NCBI GenBank assembly: GCA_947168515.1
Contig: CAMVMF010000031.1
Location: 1 to 38,365, forward strand
From: an uncultured Bacteroidales bacterium
GTDB lineage: Bacteria; Bacteroidota; Bacteroidia; Bacteroidales; P3
DNA length: 38,365 bases
Direction: 5' to 3'
Position numbers and translations under genes: made by a program. Shown piece after piece: positions 15,906-24,213 of this stretch. The notes beneath the pieces were generated by a model. It saw only the letters and a list, made by a program, of their open reading frames with translations, was not told the DNA's origin and ran no database searches. Each line of letters opens with the position of its first letter. Within the stretch, counting starts at the first letter, position 1.

Positions 15906-17096
15906 CTACGACTTGGACCCCAGGCAGTAGTTCACTATTTCTTCTGCCACCTGGCCTTTGGTCAGCAGGGGAGTGGCGTGGGTTTTGCCGTCACGGCTGA
16001 TGATGGTGACGCGGTTGGTGTCTACTCCAAAACCCGCGCCGGCATCGCGAAGCGAGTTCAGCACAATGTAGTCAAGTTTTTTCTTCTCCAATTTCTTATG
16101 GGCATTGTCCATCTCGTTGTCGGTCTCTAGGGCAAAACCAATCAGCGTCTGATCCTGGGTCTTCATCGTGCCTAGGGTGGCCAGTATGTCGGGATTTTGC
16201 ACCAGCGTAAGGGTCATGCCTTCGGCCCCTTGTTTCTTTAGTTTGTGGTCGGCGGTGTGGTCGGGACGAAAGTCGGCCACGGCAGCCGAAAGAATGGCGG
16301 CCTGACAGGTGGGGAAAGCTGCGGTGGCAGCTTCGTACATCTCACGTGCGCTCTCGATGTCGACACGGTGAATGTTAGGATGGTTGATTTTCAGCGCGGT
16401 GGGGCCAGTCACTAGTTCCACATGAGCCCCATGTTCGGCCAGAACTTGCGCCAGGGCAAATCCCATTTTGCCCGAAGAATAGTTGCCGATAAAACGCACC
16501 GAGTCGATGCGCTCGTAAGTGGGTCCGGCTGTCACCAACACTCTCTTGCCGCTGAGATCGGGCTTGCGGGTGGCGGAAGACAGTACCTGCATGATTTCCT
16601 CCGGTTCGGGCATCCGTCCTGTTCCCGTGGTGCCGCACGCCAGGTCGCCGGAGGCTGGCTCAATGATGTGTATTCCAATGCAACGGAGGTATTCGATATT
16701 GCGCTGAACGGCCGGGCATTCCCACATCTGGGTGTTCATGGCCGGGGCAAGGTAGATGGGTTTGCGCATGAAGGAGAGCAGCAGGGTGCTCAAGGCATCG
16801 TCGCCGATGCCGGTGGCCATTTTGCCGATGATGTTGGCGGTGGCGGGAGCCACCACCATCATGTCGCCCCAGTCTTTGAGCGAAATGTGTTCGGTGGTGT
16901 GGTCGTTGTTGCTGTCAAACAGGTCAGCATATATTTTGTTGCCCGACACAGTCTCCAGTGTCAACGGTGTGACAAATTGGAGGGCGTGACGGGTGGCGAC
17001 ACACTTGACCTGATGGCCCGCCTTGCGCAGTAGGCGAACCAAAAGTGGGGTTTTGTAGGCAGCTATGCCGCCCGTAATGCCGACAAGGATATTCAC
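15906..17096 (-). CDS. coaBC: Bifunctional phosphopantothenoylcysteine decarboxylase/synthase
   Basis: A 396-residue cytoplasmic enzyme of coenzyme A synthesis: it joins 4'-phosphopantothenate with cysteine (CoaB, C-terminal half) and decarboxylates the product (CoaC, FMN-dependent, N-terminal half). The CoaC motifs are GITGGIAAYK at the start, catalytic His H70 in EHISL, PAMN with N121, and the flap Cys C154 in DLACGTTGTGRM. The CoaB half begins near residue 180 with KRVLVTAGPTYERIDSVR and has SSGKMG and the AAVADF motif. Full length. It begins 6 bp after the omega-like gene, indicating a single operon. Confidence 0.97.
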   Translation of the reverse strand: MNILVGITGGIAAYKTPLLVRLLRKAGHQVKCVATRHALQFVTPLTLETVSGNKIYADLFDSNNDHTTEHISLKDWGDMMVVAPATANIIGKMATGIGDDALSTLLLSFMRKPIYLAPAMNTQMWECPAVQRNIEYLRCIGIHIIEPASGDLACGTTGTGRMPEPEEIMQVLSSATRKPDLSGKRVLVTAGPTYERIDSVRFIGNYSSGKMGFALAQVLAEHGAHVELVTGPTALKINHPNIHRVDIESAREMYEAATAAFPTCQAAILSAAVADFRPDHTADHKLKKQGAEGMTLTLVQNPDILATLGTMKTQDQTLIGFALETDNEMDNAHKKLEKKKLDYIVLNSLRDAGAGFGVDTNRVTIISRDGKTHATPLLTKGQVAEEIVNYCLGSKS

Positions 17097-17102
17097 TGTG
17101 TC

Positions 17103-17480
17103 TTATTGCTGGTCGGCAATTACTATGTTTTCAAGCTCCTCCATCTTCTTCTGATTCTGGTCCTCCTTGGCAGGGTTGCGGTAATAGAGCTCGTGGTTGA
17201 GGTATTCTTCGGTGGCGATCAGAACGGGTTTGGGCATTTTCTCAAACCGGCGAACTACCTCGATTTGTTCGCGATTCTCGTAGTATTCATCCAAGCCGTC
17301 GTTGTTGTTGGTGAATTCCTCTATTTTTTTGTGGAGTTCCTTCTTTTCCTCTATGGAAATTTGGTTGGCCCTTTTGGTCAACACGACGACTGTCTCATAG
17401 ATGTTGCCGGTCATCTGGCTGAAATCTGCTGTGTTGCGGGTGATGGTGGTGTTGGCGGCTTTTTTCTTATTCTCTTCCAT
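17103..17480 (-). CDS. rpoZ: RNA polymerase omega-like (Rpb6-type) subunit
   Basis: A 125-residue small acidic/basic protein. In Bacteroidota the gene between bamD and coaBC encodes the divergent omega (Rpb6-like) subunit, and both position and sequence fit: a central NIYETVVVLTKRANQI segment corresponding to the omega helix that binds beta', then a charged helical linker and a C-terminal half with EYYENREQIEVVRRFE and KPVLIATEEYL. It probably stabilises core polymerase assembly. The name rests on family memory plus synteny. Located 89 bp downstream of bamD. Confidence 0.8.
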   Translation of the reverse strand: MEENKKKAANTTITRNTADFSQMTGNIYETVVVLTKRANQISIEEKKELHKKIEEFTNNNDGLDEYYENREQIEVVRRFEKMPKPVLIATEEYLNHELYYRNPAKEDQNQKKMEELENIVIADQQ

Positions 17481-17569
17481 TATATGTTGTTTTTTACTTT
17501 AAATAACCTGTATTATATCGATTGTGGCGCAGTGCCTGGGATTGTACGCCAGGGGAGTGGCGCAAAGAT

Positions 17570-18382
17570 TTATTTGCCAGAGCTCTCCAACTTGGCGATG
17601 GCGGCCTTGGCTTTGGTGTAGTAGTTCTGTGCTTGGCTGAGGAATTTGGAGTCGTGGAAAGAGGTGTTGAAGCGGTCAAAGTCGTTGACAACCTGCTGCA
17701 AACGCTCTCTCATCTTGGACTCCTGGCTGTTGATGCCGTATTCATAGCCGCTGGCGAGCATGTAAAACATGGCCTGCTCTTTGTAAGGCGAGTCGGGATA
17801 ATTGTCGAGGAAGTCTTGTAGTGAGACATAGGCGGCATTGTAGTTCTCGGTGAGGTAGTAGCCGTAGGCAATCTCGTAGTCCTTGCGCATCAGTTTGTTG
17901 CGCAGCTCGTCGAGATGGGTGTTGATCTCGGGTATGTGTATGCTGTTGGGGTAGTGGTCCACAAAGGATTCGTATGCCTCGATAGCCTCTTTGGTCAGTC
18001 GTTGGTCGAGGTAGTAGTCGGGCGACTCGTGGTACTTGCAGTCGGCAGCCAAGTATAGAGCCTCCTCGGCACGCTCGCTGTATGGATAACGCTTGTAGAA
18101 GTTGCGGAACTGGTAGCCTGCCGAGTAGTAGTCTTTCTCGGCTAACAGCGACTGCCCATAGTACCATGAAATGTTCTCGGCGTTCTCCTTGCCATGATAG
18201 TGCATGATAAGATTTTCGAACAGTTGGATGGCACGAGAGTAGCTCTTCTGGTTGTAGTATTCGACTGCCGCTTTGTATTTTGCGTCAAAATCGGCACCCT
18301 TGACCAATTTGTCATACTCGCTGCAACTGGCTAGCAGCGTTATCGTTAGGAATACAATTACAATTCTAGTCACAAATTTCAT
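17570..18382 (-). CDS. bamD: Outer membrane assembly lipoprotein BamD
   Basis: A 270-residue lipoprotein of the BAM complex. The start at 18382 (ATG) gives MKFVTRIVIVFLTITLLASC with a lipobox (LLASC) and a lipidated Cys at about residue 20. The open frame also begins at an upstream TTG that lies inside the promoter box. Tetratricopeptide-like repeats follow through most of the length, with the typical YYNQKSYSRAIQLFENLI and YYSAGYQFRNFYKRYPYSERAEEA patterns. Function: periplasmic scaffold that helps BamA insert beta-barrels. First gene of the minus-strand run towards uvrA. A -7 box lies directly at the start (see promoter 18389-18396). Confidence 0.93.
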   Translation of the reverse strand: MKFVTRIVIVFLTITLLASCSEYDKLVKGADFDAKYKAAVEYYNQKSYSRAIQLFENLIMHYHGKENAENISWYYGQSLLAEKDYYSAGYQFRNFYKRYPYSERAEEALYLAADCKYHESPDYYLDQRLTKEAIEAYESFVDHYPNSIHIPEINTHLDELRNKLMRKDYEIAYGYYLTENYNAAYVSLQDFLDNYPDSPYKEQAMFYMLASGYEYGINSQESKMRERLQQVVNDFDRFNTSFHDSKFLSQAQNYYTKAKAAIAKLESSGK

Positions 18383-18388
18383 AATCTG

Positions 18389-18396
18389 CAAAGATA
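18389..18396 (-). promoter_or_regulatory. -7 box (TATCTTTG) at the bamD start
   Basis: On the minus strand TATCTTTGCAGATT leads straight into the bamD ATG, so the mRNA would have essentially no leader. A TTTG occurs 12 bp upstream, too close for a normal -33 box. Confidence 0.5.
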
Positions 18397-18886
18397 CATC
18401 TTTTTTCGCAAATATTGCTTTTTTTGTTTTTACGCGTGTTTATTTATATATAAATGGCAACCCTAAGTAGTCTGAGTAATCCGTTTTAGTCCGCAAGTGT
18501 TTCGTAATCGCTACCTATTATAACGGAGTTTTTGCAGTTATTATTATGCGACAACCGGCCTTCTCTCACCTTTTCTTTTACTTTTTTTTGTTAGCTCTCT
18601 GTAGTTCCTTTTTTTCATCGTCGTTGTATTATGTTTTGTAATATAACGATAATATAAACATAATCTAAATACAATCTAAAATGCTGAAGAATAACGAGTG
18701 TGTGATTGGTAGATTAATTATTATGTGGGATGATGGATAATGTACTGTGTTACAACTATCTATATTGTATTTGGCGCGAATCGGTCTTTGCTTCTCATAA
18801 GGTTCTCATAAGGTGGTAAATTATTTATGTATATAAAAAGAATTATATATTGTGACCAAAAAAGACGCTATTCCGTTTTTTATTTG
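18397..18886. other. AT-rich intergenic region between divergent bamD and guaA
   Basis: About 490 bp without a convincing gene. It contains a perfect 11-bp tandem duplication (TTCTCATAAGG at 18792-18802 and 18803-18813) and several TA-rich runs. It probably carries both divergent promoter regions. No riboswitch, tRNA or terminator was recognised. Confidence 0.6.
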
Positions 18887-18894
18887 TATCTTTG
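18887..18894 (+). promoter_or_regulatory. guaA promoter -7 box
   Basis: TATCTTTG, 23 bp before the guaA ATG. The -33 region lacks a clean TTTG. It gives a short leader of about 17 nt. Confidence 0.55.
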
Positions 18895-18917
18895 CCGTCT
18901 AATAAGAGATAAAAAGT

Positions 18918-20444
18918 ATGGACACAATCATCATCTTAGATTTTGGTTCTCAGTACACTCAGCTGATTGCTCGAAAGATTAGAGAACTCAATATTTACTG
19001 CGAAATACATCCTTACAACAAGGTTCCAGCCTTGACTTCCGATGTCAAGGGTGTTGTATTTTCTGGCAGTCCTTTTAGCTGCAATGCCCCCGATGCCCCT
19101 GTGCCCGATATGACCGGCATCAAAGGGTGTCTCCCCTTGTTGGCCGTGTGCTATGGTGCCCAGTATTTGGCTAAATTTGGTGGCGGCAGCGTCCAGCAGT
19201 CCAAAGTTCGAGAGTATGGTCGTGCAAACCTTCAGTATATCGACAGTTCCAACCCCCTCATGAAGGGTATTCCGATTGGTAGCCAGGTGTGGATGAGCCA
19301 CGGCGACACCATCGAGCGTCTGCCCGAGAACTACCATGTTATTTGTTCTACCGACAGCGTTAAGTTTGCGGGCTATCAGATTGAAGGTGAACCCACCTAT
19401 GCCATTCAGTTTCATCCCGAGGTGCACCATTCGGTTGACGGCCTCACGTTGCTCAAAAACTTTGTGGTAGACATCTGCGGATGCGACCAGTCGTGGACTC
19501 CGCAGTCTTTTATCGAGACCACGGTCGAGGAGTTGCGTGCCAAAGTGGGAAACGACAAAGTGGTGCTGGGTCTTTCTGGCGGTGTTGACTCCACGGTGGC
19601 TGCCGTGTTGCTCAATCGCGCCATCGGCCATCAGCTGCATTGTATCTTTGTCGACAACGGCTTGCTGCGTAAGAACGAGTTTGAAAGCGTCCTTGAGTCC
19701 TATCGCGACATGGGATTGAATGTTAAGGGTGTGGATGCTAAGGAGCGTTTCTATAGTGTGCTGGCCGGCGTCACCGATCCTGAAAAGAAACGCAAGGCCA
19801 TCGGCAAGACTTTCATAGATGTTTTCGATGCCGAGGCGAAGCTTATTCCCGATGCTAAGTGGCTGGGACAAGGAACTATATATCCTGATGTAATTGAGTC
19901 TAGCTCGGTCAAAGGGCCTTCGCAGACCATCAAGTCGCACCACAATGTGGGAGGTTTGCCTGACTATATGAAGCTGCAGTTGGTCGAGCCGCTCCGCAGT
20001 CTTTTCAAGGACGAGGTGCGCCGTGTGGGTCGCCAGTTGGGCATCAAACAAGAACTCATCGGCCGTCATCCTTTTCCCGGTCCGGGTTTGGCCATCCGTA
20101 TTCTCAGCGACATTACGCCAGAGAAGGTACGCATCCTGCAGGATGTTGACGACATCTTCATCCAAGGGCTTCGCGATTGGGACCTCTACGACAAGGTCTG
20201 GCAGGCTGGCTGTATGCTGCTGCCTGTCCAGTCGGTTGGTGTCATGGGCGATGAGCGCACCTACGAGAGTGTTGTGGCTTTGCGTGCTGTGGAGTCTGTC
20301 GACGGCATGACTGCCGACTGGAGCCACCTGCCCTACGATTTTCTTGCCAAGGTTTCCAACGATATCATCAACCGCGTCAAGGGTGTCAACCGCGTGGTGT
20401 ACGATATCAGTTCTAAACCCCCAGCAACTATCGAGTGGGAGTAG
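18918..20444 (+). CDS. guaA: GMP synthase (glutamine-hydrolysing)
   Basis: A 508-residue cytoplasmic enzyme that converts XMP to GMP with ATP and glutamine. The class I amidotransferase domain (about 4-190) has the nucleophile C78 in LLAVCYGAQ and the His-Glu of FHPEVHHS. The ATP-pyrophosphatase domain (about 205-390) has the P-loop [10 protein letters not shown] and the C-terminal dimerisation domain follows to [12 protein letters not shown]. Length and ends are normal. The next gene starts 21 bp downstream, so guaA probably leads the operon that continues through lpxC and lpxA. Confidence 0.97.
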   Translation: MDTIIILDFGSQYTQLIARKIRELNIYCEIHPYNKVPALTSDVKGVVFSGSPFSCNAPDAPVPDMTGIKGCLPLLAVCYGAQYLAKFGGGSVQQSKVREYGRANLQYIDSSNPLMKGIPIGSQVWMSHGDTIERLPENYHVICSTDSVKFAGYQIEGEPTYAIQFHPEVHHSVDGLTLLKNFVVDICGCDQSWTPQSFIETTVEELRAKVGNDKVVLGLSGGVDSTVAAVLLNRAIGHQLHCIFVDNGLLRKNEFESVLESYRDMGLNVKGVDAKERFYSVLAGVTDPEKKRKAIGKTFIDVFDAEAKLIPDAKWLGQGTIYPDVIESSSVKGPSQTIKSHHNVGGLPDYMKLQLVEPLRSLFKDEVRRVGRQLGIKQELIGRHPFPGPGLAIRILSDITPEKVRILQDVDDIFIQGLRDWDLYDKVWQAGCMLLPVQSVGVMGDERTYESVVALRAVESVDGMTADWSHLPYDFLAKVSNDIINRVKGVNRVVYDISSKPPATIEWE

Positions 20445-20465
20445 TACTTTTTAAACAATAAGGCC

Positions 20466-22004
20466 ATGATGAAAAAAACTCTTTTATTGATCTTTTTGTT
20501 GGCACTAGTCTTTCCTTTGTCGGCCCAGATGCCGGGAGGGGCAAAAGTGGAAGTTTCGCATAAAACCCAAGTGGTCAACGGCAAACGCTATTTCGTCCAT
20601 GTTGTCGACCGTGGACAGACGGTCTATGCTATCTCTAGGGCCTATGGCCTCAAAGAGGTGGAGGCTGTGACCAAAAAAGATATACATTTCCTTCAGGTGG
20701 GCGATACCGTGTGGCTGCCCTGCAAGGGGCAGAAGCTGGCCGACGGCACAACGGCACCCCAGGCCACTGATCAGGTGACACAAAGTGCTGCCAATCAGGG
20801 AACTGGCGTTGGTTCGCAGCCGACTACGGTCCGTCAACCATCTGTCGAGGAGCAAAAAGAGGAACCCATCGGCCCTGTTGCAACTATCCGTCCGCGTGTT
20901 AATCCGCAGAGCATTGTGGTCTCGCTGATGATGCCATTCAACCTCAGTCAGATGGATAAGATCTCCACCTCTAAGTTCGATGTGGAACAGAGAGGGAAGA
21001 CTTCGTATAAGAGTTTGGAATTCATTCAGTTCTATGAGGGTCTGCTGCTTGGTTTGGAGAAATTGGAGAAGCGTGGCTACAATGTCACGTTGAATGTGGT
21101 GGATGTAGAGGGCAACTCCGATGAGGATGTCGAGAAGGCGTTCAACAGCCATAATGTTGCGCAGTCCGATTTGCTTATCACCATGCTTACACGCCAACCC
21201 TTCCACAAGGCTGCCCAGCTGGCGCGCGATGCCCAGCTTTTTATAGTCAATCCGGTGGCTGACCGCCCCGAAATTGTCAAGAACAACCCCTATGTCTTCA
21301 AGTGCATGCCCTCCTATGAGGCGTATGCCAAACGGACGGTGCAGGCTATCCAGGTGTCGCATCCCAATGCGCCTATATACATCATTCACTCCAAAGCCAA
21401 AGGAGAGACAGCTGCACTAGAGGCATTGACGGCCGAGATTGAGGCTCGTCCTTCTTTGACTTATTCGTTGTTCGACTGGTCGCAGTCAGCCAAGTTGACC
21501 AATGCTTTGAAATCTGGCGAAAGGGCCGTAGTAATCAGTATGTACGATCAGGACAAGTCCAGGAATCGTATCTATGTTTCGCAGTTGCTCAACAAGCTCT
21601 CTGCTTTCAAGTCGAGGGCGCCCTATCTTTACTCCTATGACGACTGGTCAACCCTCTATGGCGATATCGATTTTGCCCAGTTGCAGAACCTCAATTATTC
21701 CACATTCTATCGCGATTGGATTTCTACCGACGAGACGCACAAAGAGTTTATCCAACTCTTCAACGACCGCTATAGTATCGAGCCTACCGACGTTTATGCC
21801 GGCATGGCCCACGATATTATCCTCTATTTTGTCAGCGGAATACAGCAGAAAGGAACCGACTTTTTCCGTTCGCCTATCATCGCCACACCCCAAGGGATGA
21901 TTTATCCTTTGTCCTTCTCCCATTCGCGTGCTGACTATGGCTACGAGAATCAGTATGCCATCCTTTATCGTATGAGCGATTTCCACTTTATCCCAGTTCA
22001 ATGA
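20466..22004 (+). CDS. LysM / periplasmic-binding-fold (PBP1) fusion protein
   Basis: A 512-residue exported protein. Order: signal peptide (about 1-21, ending FPLSAQ), one LysM domain (about 40-80; YFVHVVDRGQTVYAISRAYG then VGDTVWLPC), a low-complexity Gln/Thr linker (about 85-140), and a type 1 periplasmic-binding (Leu/Ile/Val-receptor-like) domain (about 150-500; ENPYVFKCMPSYEAYAKR-like segment, APIYIIHSKAKGE, VVISMYDQDKS). The family is common in Bacteroidota. Two in-frame ATGs open the gene (20466 and 20469). The linker suggests tethering to peptidoglycan while sensing or binding a small ligand. Ligand unknown. It overlaps lpxC by 4 bp (ATGA). Confidence 0.85.
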   Translation: MMKKTLLLIFLLALVFPLSAQMPGGAKVEVSHKTQVVNGKRYFVHVVDRGQTVYAISRAYGLKEVEAVTKKDIHFLQVGDTVWLPCKGQKLADGTTAPQATDQVTQSAANQGTGVGSQPTTVRQPSVEEQKEEPIGPVATIRPRVNPQSIVVSLMMPFNLSQMDKISTSKFDVEQRGKTSYKSLEFIQFYEGLLLGLEKLEKRGYNVTLNVVDVEGNSDEDVEKAFNSHNVAQSDLLITMLTRQPFHKAAQLARDAQLFIVNPVADRPEIVKNNPYVFKCMPSYEAYAKRTVQAIQVSHPNAPIYIIHSKAKGETAALEALTAEIEARPSLTYSLFDWSQSAKLTNALKSGERAVVISMYDQDKSRNRIYVSQLLNKLSAFKSRAPYLYSYDDWSTLYGDIDFAQLQNLNYSTFYRDWISTDETHKEFIQLFNDRYSIEPTDVYAGMAHDIILYFVSGIQQKGTDFFRSPIIATPQGMIYPLSFSHSRADYGYENQYAILYRMSDFHFIPVQ

Positions 22005-22915
22005 ATCAGACCACCCTTCGCAGAGAGTTTCGACTGACAGGCATGGGCCTGCATACCGGACGGACCGTCACGGTTACCGTCCGGCCCGCGCATCCCGACT
22101 TCGGCATTGCATTTCGCAGGACCGACCGTTTTAATATCGTCACGGTTCCTGCTTTGGCCACCAGCATCACCGAAACGGCTCGCGGCACCACCATCGGTTC
22201 AGGCCGCCACAATATTGCCACTATCGAGCACCTGATGTCGGCACTCCATGGTTGTGGAATAGACAATGTGCTGATAGAGCTGGATGGTGGCGAGGTGCCG
22301 ATTTTGGACGGGTCGGCACGTCCCTGGCTCCAACAGATTACCCGCGTAGGGGTAAGAGAGCAAGACGCTCTTAGAAAGGAGTTTGCCATTACCGAACCTC
22401 TCCATTTCGAAAATAAGGATACGGGGTCGGTCTTCGATGTGGAACCTGCCGATACCTTTTCGGTCAAATGTGTGATAGATTTCCCCAAAAGTGTCATCGG
22501 TAGGCAAGAGGCCGATATGAAAGACCTTTCGGAATATGCATCAGAGATAGCCATGTGCCGTACCTTCGTCTTCCTTCATGAGATAGAACCGTTGTTGCAC
22601 CTAAACCTGATCAAAGGCGGCAGTCTTGACAATGCACTTGTTTTTGTGAACAAAGAATTGGGCCCCAGACAACTGAGACGTTTGGAGCGCACTTTCCACA
22701 AAGATGCTTCCCAAATCCGAGTGCATGACGGTGTACTCAACACCACCGAACCCTATTTCCCCAATGAGCCTGCCCGTCATAAGTTGCTTGACTTTGTGGG
22801 CGACGTGCGGCTGGTTGGTAGACCTCTTTTGGGCCATTTTTCGATATATAAGCCGGGCCACAAGGCCAATGCGGCTTTCAGTAAATATTTAATAGAATAC
22901 ATTAATAATAGATGA
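22001..22915 (+). CDS. lpxC: UDP-3-O-acyl-N-acetylglucosamine deacetylase LpxC (stand-alone)
   Basis: A 304-residue zinc deacetylase, the committed step of lipid A synthesis. Zinc ligands are visible: H77 in TIEHLMSALHG (with catalytic base E76 beside it), H260 and D264 in ARHKLLDFVGD. The catalytic H287 lies in KPGHKAN. In most Bacteroidota lpxC is fused to fabZ (about 460 residues). Here the frame stops right after the LpxC domain and lpxA begins with a 4-bp overlap, so there is no FabZ part. The 5' end overlaps the LysM gene by 4 bp as well, indicating tight translational coupling of these three genes. Confidence 0.95.
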   Translation: MNQTTLRREFRLTGMGLHTGRTVTVTVRPAHPDFGIAFRRTDRFNIVTVPALATSITETARGTTIGSGRHNIATIEHLMSALHGCGIDNVLIELDGGEVPILDGSARPWLQQITRVGVREQDALRKEFAITEPLHFENKDTGSVFDVEPADTFSVKCVIDFPKSVIGRQEADMKDLSEYASEIAMCRTFVFLHEIEPLLHLNLIKGGSLDNALVFVNKELGPRQLRRLERTFHKDASQIRVHDGVLNTTEPYFPNEPARHKLLDFVGDVRLVGRPLLGHFSIYKPGHKANAAFSKYLIEYINNR

Positions 22916-23700
22916 TACTAAACGACATCCATCCAAACGCCAAATTAGGCGAAAATGTGAAAGTGGGCAATTATACCACCATCTGCGACGATGTGGTCAT
23001 CGGTGACGGCACCGTGATTGAGCCCAACGTGGTTATTTATCCGGGTGCCCGCATTGGCAAGAATTGCCATATCTTTCCGGGTTCGGTCATTTCTGCCATA
23101 CCGCAAGACCTGAAATTTGCTGGCGAGTACACCACATGTGAGATAGGCGACAACAACGTAATTCGCGAGTGCTGTACCATCAACCGTGGCACCTCGGCAT
23201 CCGGTCGCACCGTGGTAGGCAACAACAATCTCATCATGGCCTATGTCCATATCGCTCACGACTGTGTGGTGGGCAACAACTGTGTTTTTGCCAACAACGC
23301 CACCTTGGCAGGCCATATCATAGTGGGTGATTATGTTATTTTGGGAGGCAAAACGGCGTGTCTGCAATTCATCCATATTGGTTCGCACGTGATTACGGCT
23401 GGCGGATCGTTGGTCGACAAGGATGTGCCACCTTTTGTAAAGGCTGCTCGCTATCCAATTTCTTATGCCGGAGTCAACTCGTTGGGTCTTCAACGTCGTG
23501 GATTCTCCCGTGAGTCCATCAACAACATTGCCGACATCTATCGTTTCGTTTTCCAGAAAGGCCTTACAATCAGCCATGCTGTGGAGGAAATCAAGGAACG
23601 CTACGGACACACCGACGAGGGCAAGCAGGTGTTGAGCTTTATTGGAAGTGCCAACACTGGTTTGATGAAAGGATATACCTTTATGAAGAGAGGAAAATAA
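22912..23700 (+). CDS. lpxA: UDP-N-acetylglucosamine acyltransferase LpxA
   Basis: A 262-residue cytoplasmic enzyme that transfers a 3-hydroxyacyl chain to UDP-GlcNAc, the first step of lipid A synthesis. A left-handed hexapeptide beta-helix fills about residues 1-190 (repeats such as IGDGTVIEPNVVI) and an alpha-helical C-terminal region with LGLQRRGFSRESI follows. The catalytic His is H116 in YVHIAHDC, with H113 and H135 (LAGH) also kept. The His of the usual AVHQF motif (E. coli H160) is replaced by Leu (L151, in TACLQF). Full length. It overlaps lpxC by 4 bp. Confidence 0.95.
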   Translation: MILNDIHPNAKLGENVKVGNYTTICDDVVIGDGTVIEPNVVIYPGARIGKNCHIFPGSVISAIPQDLKFAGEYTTCEIGDNNVIRECCTINRGTSASGRTVVGNNNLIMAYVHIAHDCVVGNNCVFANNATLAGHIIVGDYVILGGKTACLQFIHIGSHVITAGGSLVDKDVPPFVKAARYPISYAGVNSLGLQRRGFSRESINNIADIYRFVFQKGLTISHAVEEIKERYGHTDEGKQVLSFIGSANTGLMKGYTFMKRGK

Positions 23701-23715
23701 TAAAATCCAAGATAT

Positions 23716-23946
23716 ATGAAGAGATTTTTTGTTGCTTTAAGTTTGCTATCCTTAGTGGTTGTTATGACCGGCTGCTCGGAGAAACGTTGTGCATGTACCA
23801 CCATTCGAGGCAGTCTTCTGAATGTTTCTCACAGCCTGGAACCTTTGGATGGACATGGTAGCTGTTCAGAACTAAATAGAGAGTGGACCTCTGAAATAGA
23901 TTCTATTACCGTGCTCAAGAAAGAGTGCGTTCCTGAGGTTGAGTAG
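23716..23946 (+). CDS. Small lipoprotein
   Basis: A 76-residue protein with a type II signal peptide: hydrophobic core (about 4-17) and lipobox VMTGC with Cys at residue 20. The mature part has four further Cys (EKRCACTTI, GSCSEL, ECVPEV) that could form disulfides, and no domain I recognise. It begins 15 bp after lpxA and is followed by a hairpin (23966-23998), so it appears to close the guaA-lpxA operon. Function unknown. Confidence 0.75.
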   Translation: MKRFFVALSLLSLVVVMTGCSEKRCACTTIRGSLLNVSHSLEPLDGHGSCSELNREWTSEIDSITVLKKECVPEVE

Positions 23947-23965
23947 AATAGTGCCACATTTAAAA

Positions 23966-23998
23966 CTGAGCGGCGACATCATCGGTGTTGTGGCTCAG
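23966..23998 (+). terminator. Hairpin closing the lpxA operon
   Basis: CTGAGC/GCTCAG with an inner CGACA/TGTTG stem and a 7-nt loop. Only a weak T-rich stretch follows (GTTTC). Probably the operon terminator. Confidence 0.45.
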
Positions 23999-24003
23999 GT
24001 TTC

Positions 24004-24072
24004 AGCTTTCAGAACTAGACCACATATGATTGTGTTGCTGTAAGTTTTTAGACTTTAGCAGTTCTGAAAGCT
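24004..24072. repeat. Long inverted repeat
   Basis: Perfect 13-bp arms AGCTTTCAGAACT (24004-24016) and AGTTCTGAAAGCT (24060-24072) enclose 43 bp without a gene. Could be a miniature inverted-repeat element or a stem-loop in the 3' region between two converging transcription units. Confidence 0.5.
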
Positions 24073-24213
24073 ATAGATTGTTCGTGTTCCTTCCCGTGGC
24101 AAACAGGTGCTCCTTTGTGTCTGATTATTGCTATGAGGAATAATGCAATATGCCTACCAACGGAGGGCTATTGTGTACGTTATTATTTTGATTCCAGTGA
24201 AATTGATTGATTT

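Noticed and set aside
18936-20327. 463-codon minus-strand open frame
   Set aside because: Antisense shadow of guaA with no domain resemblance.
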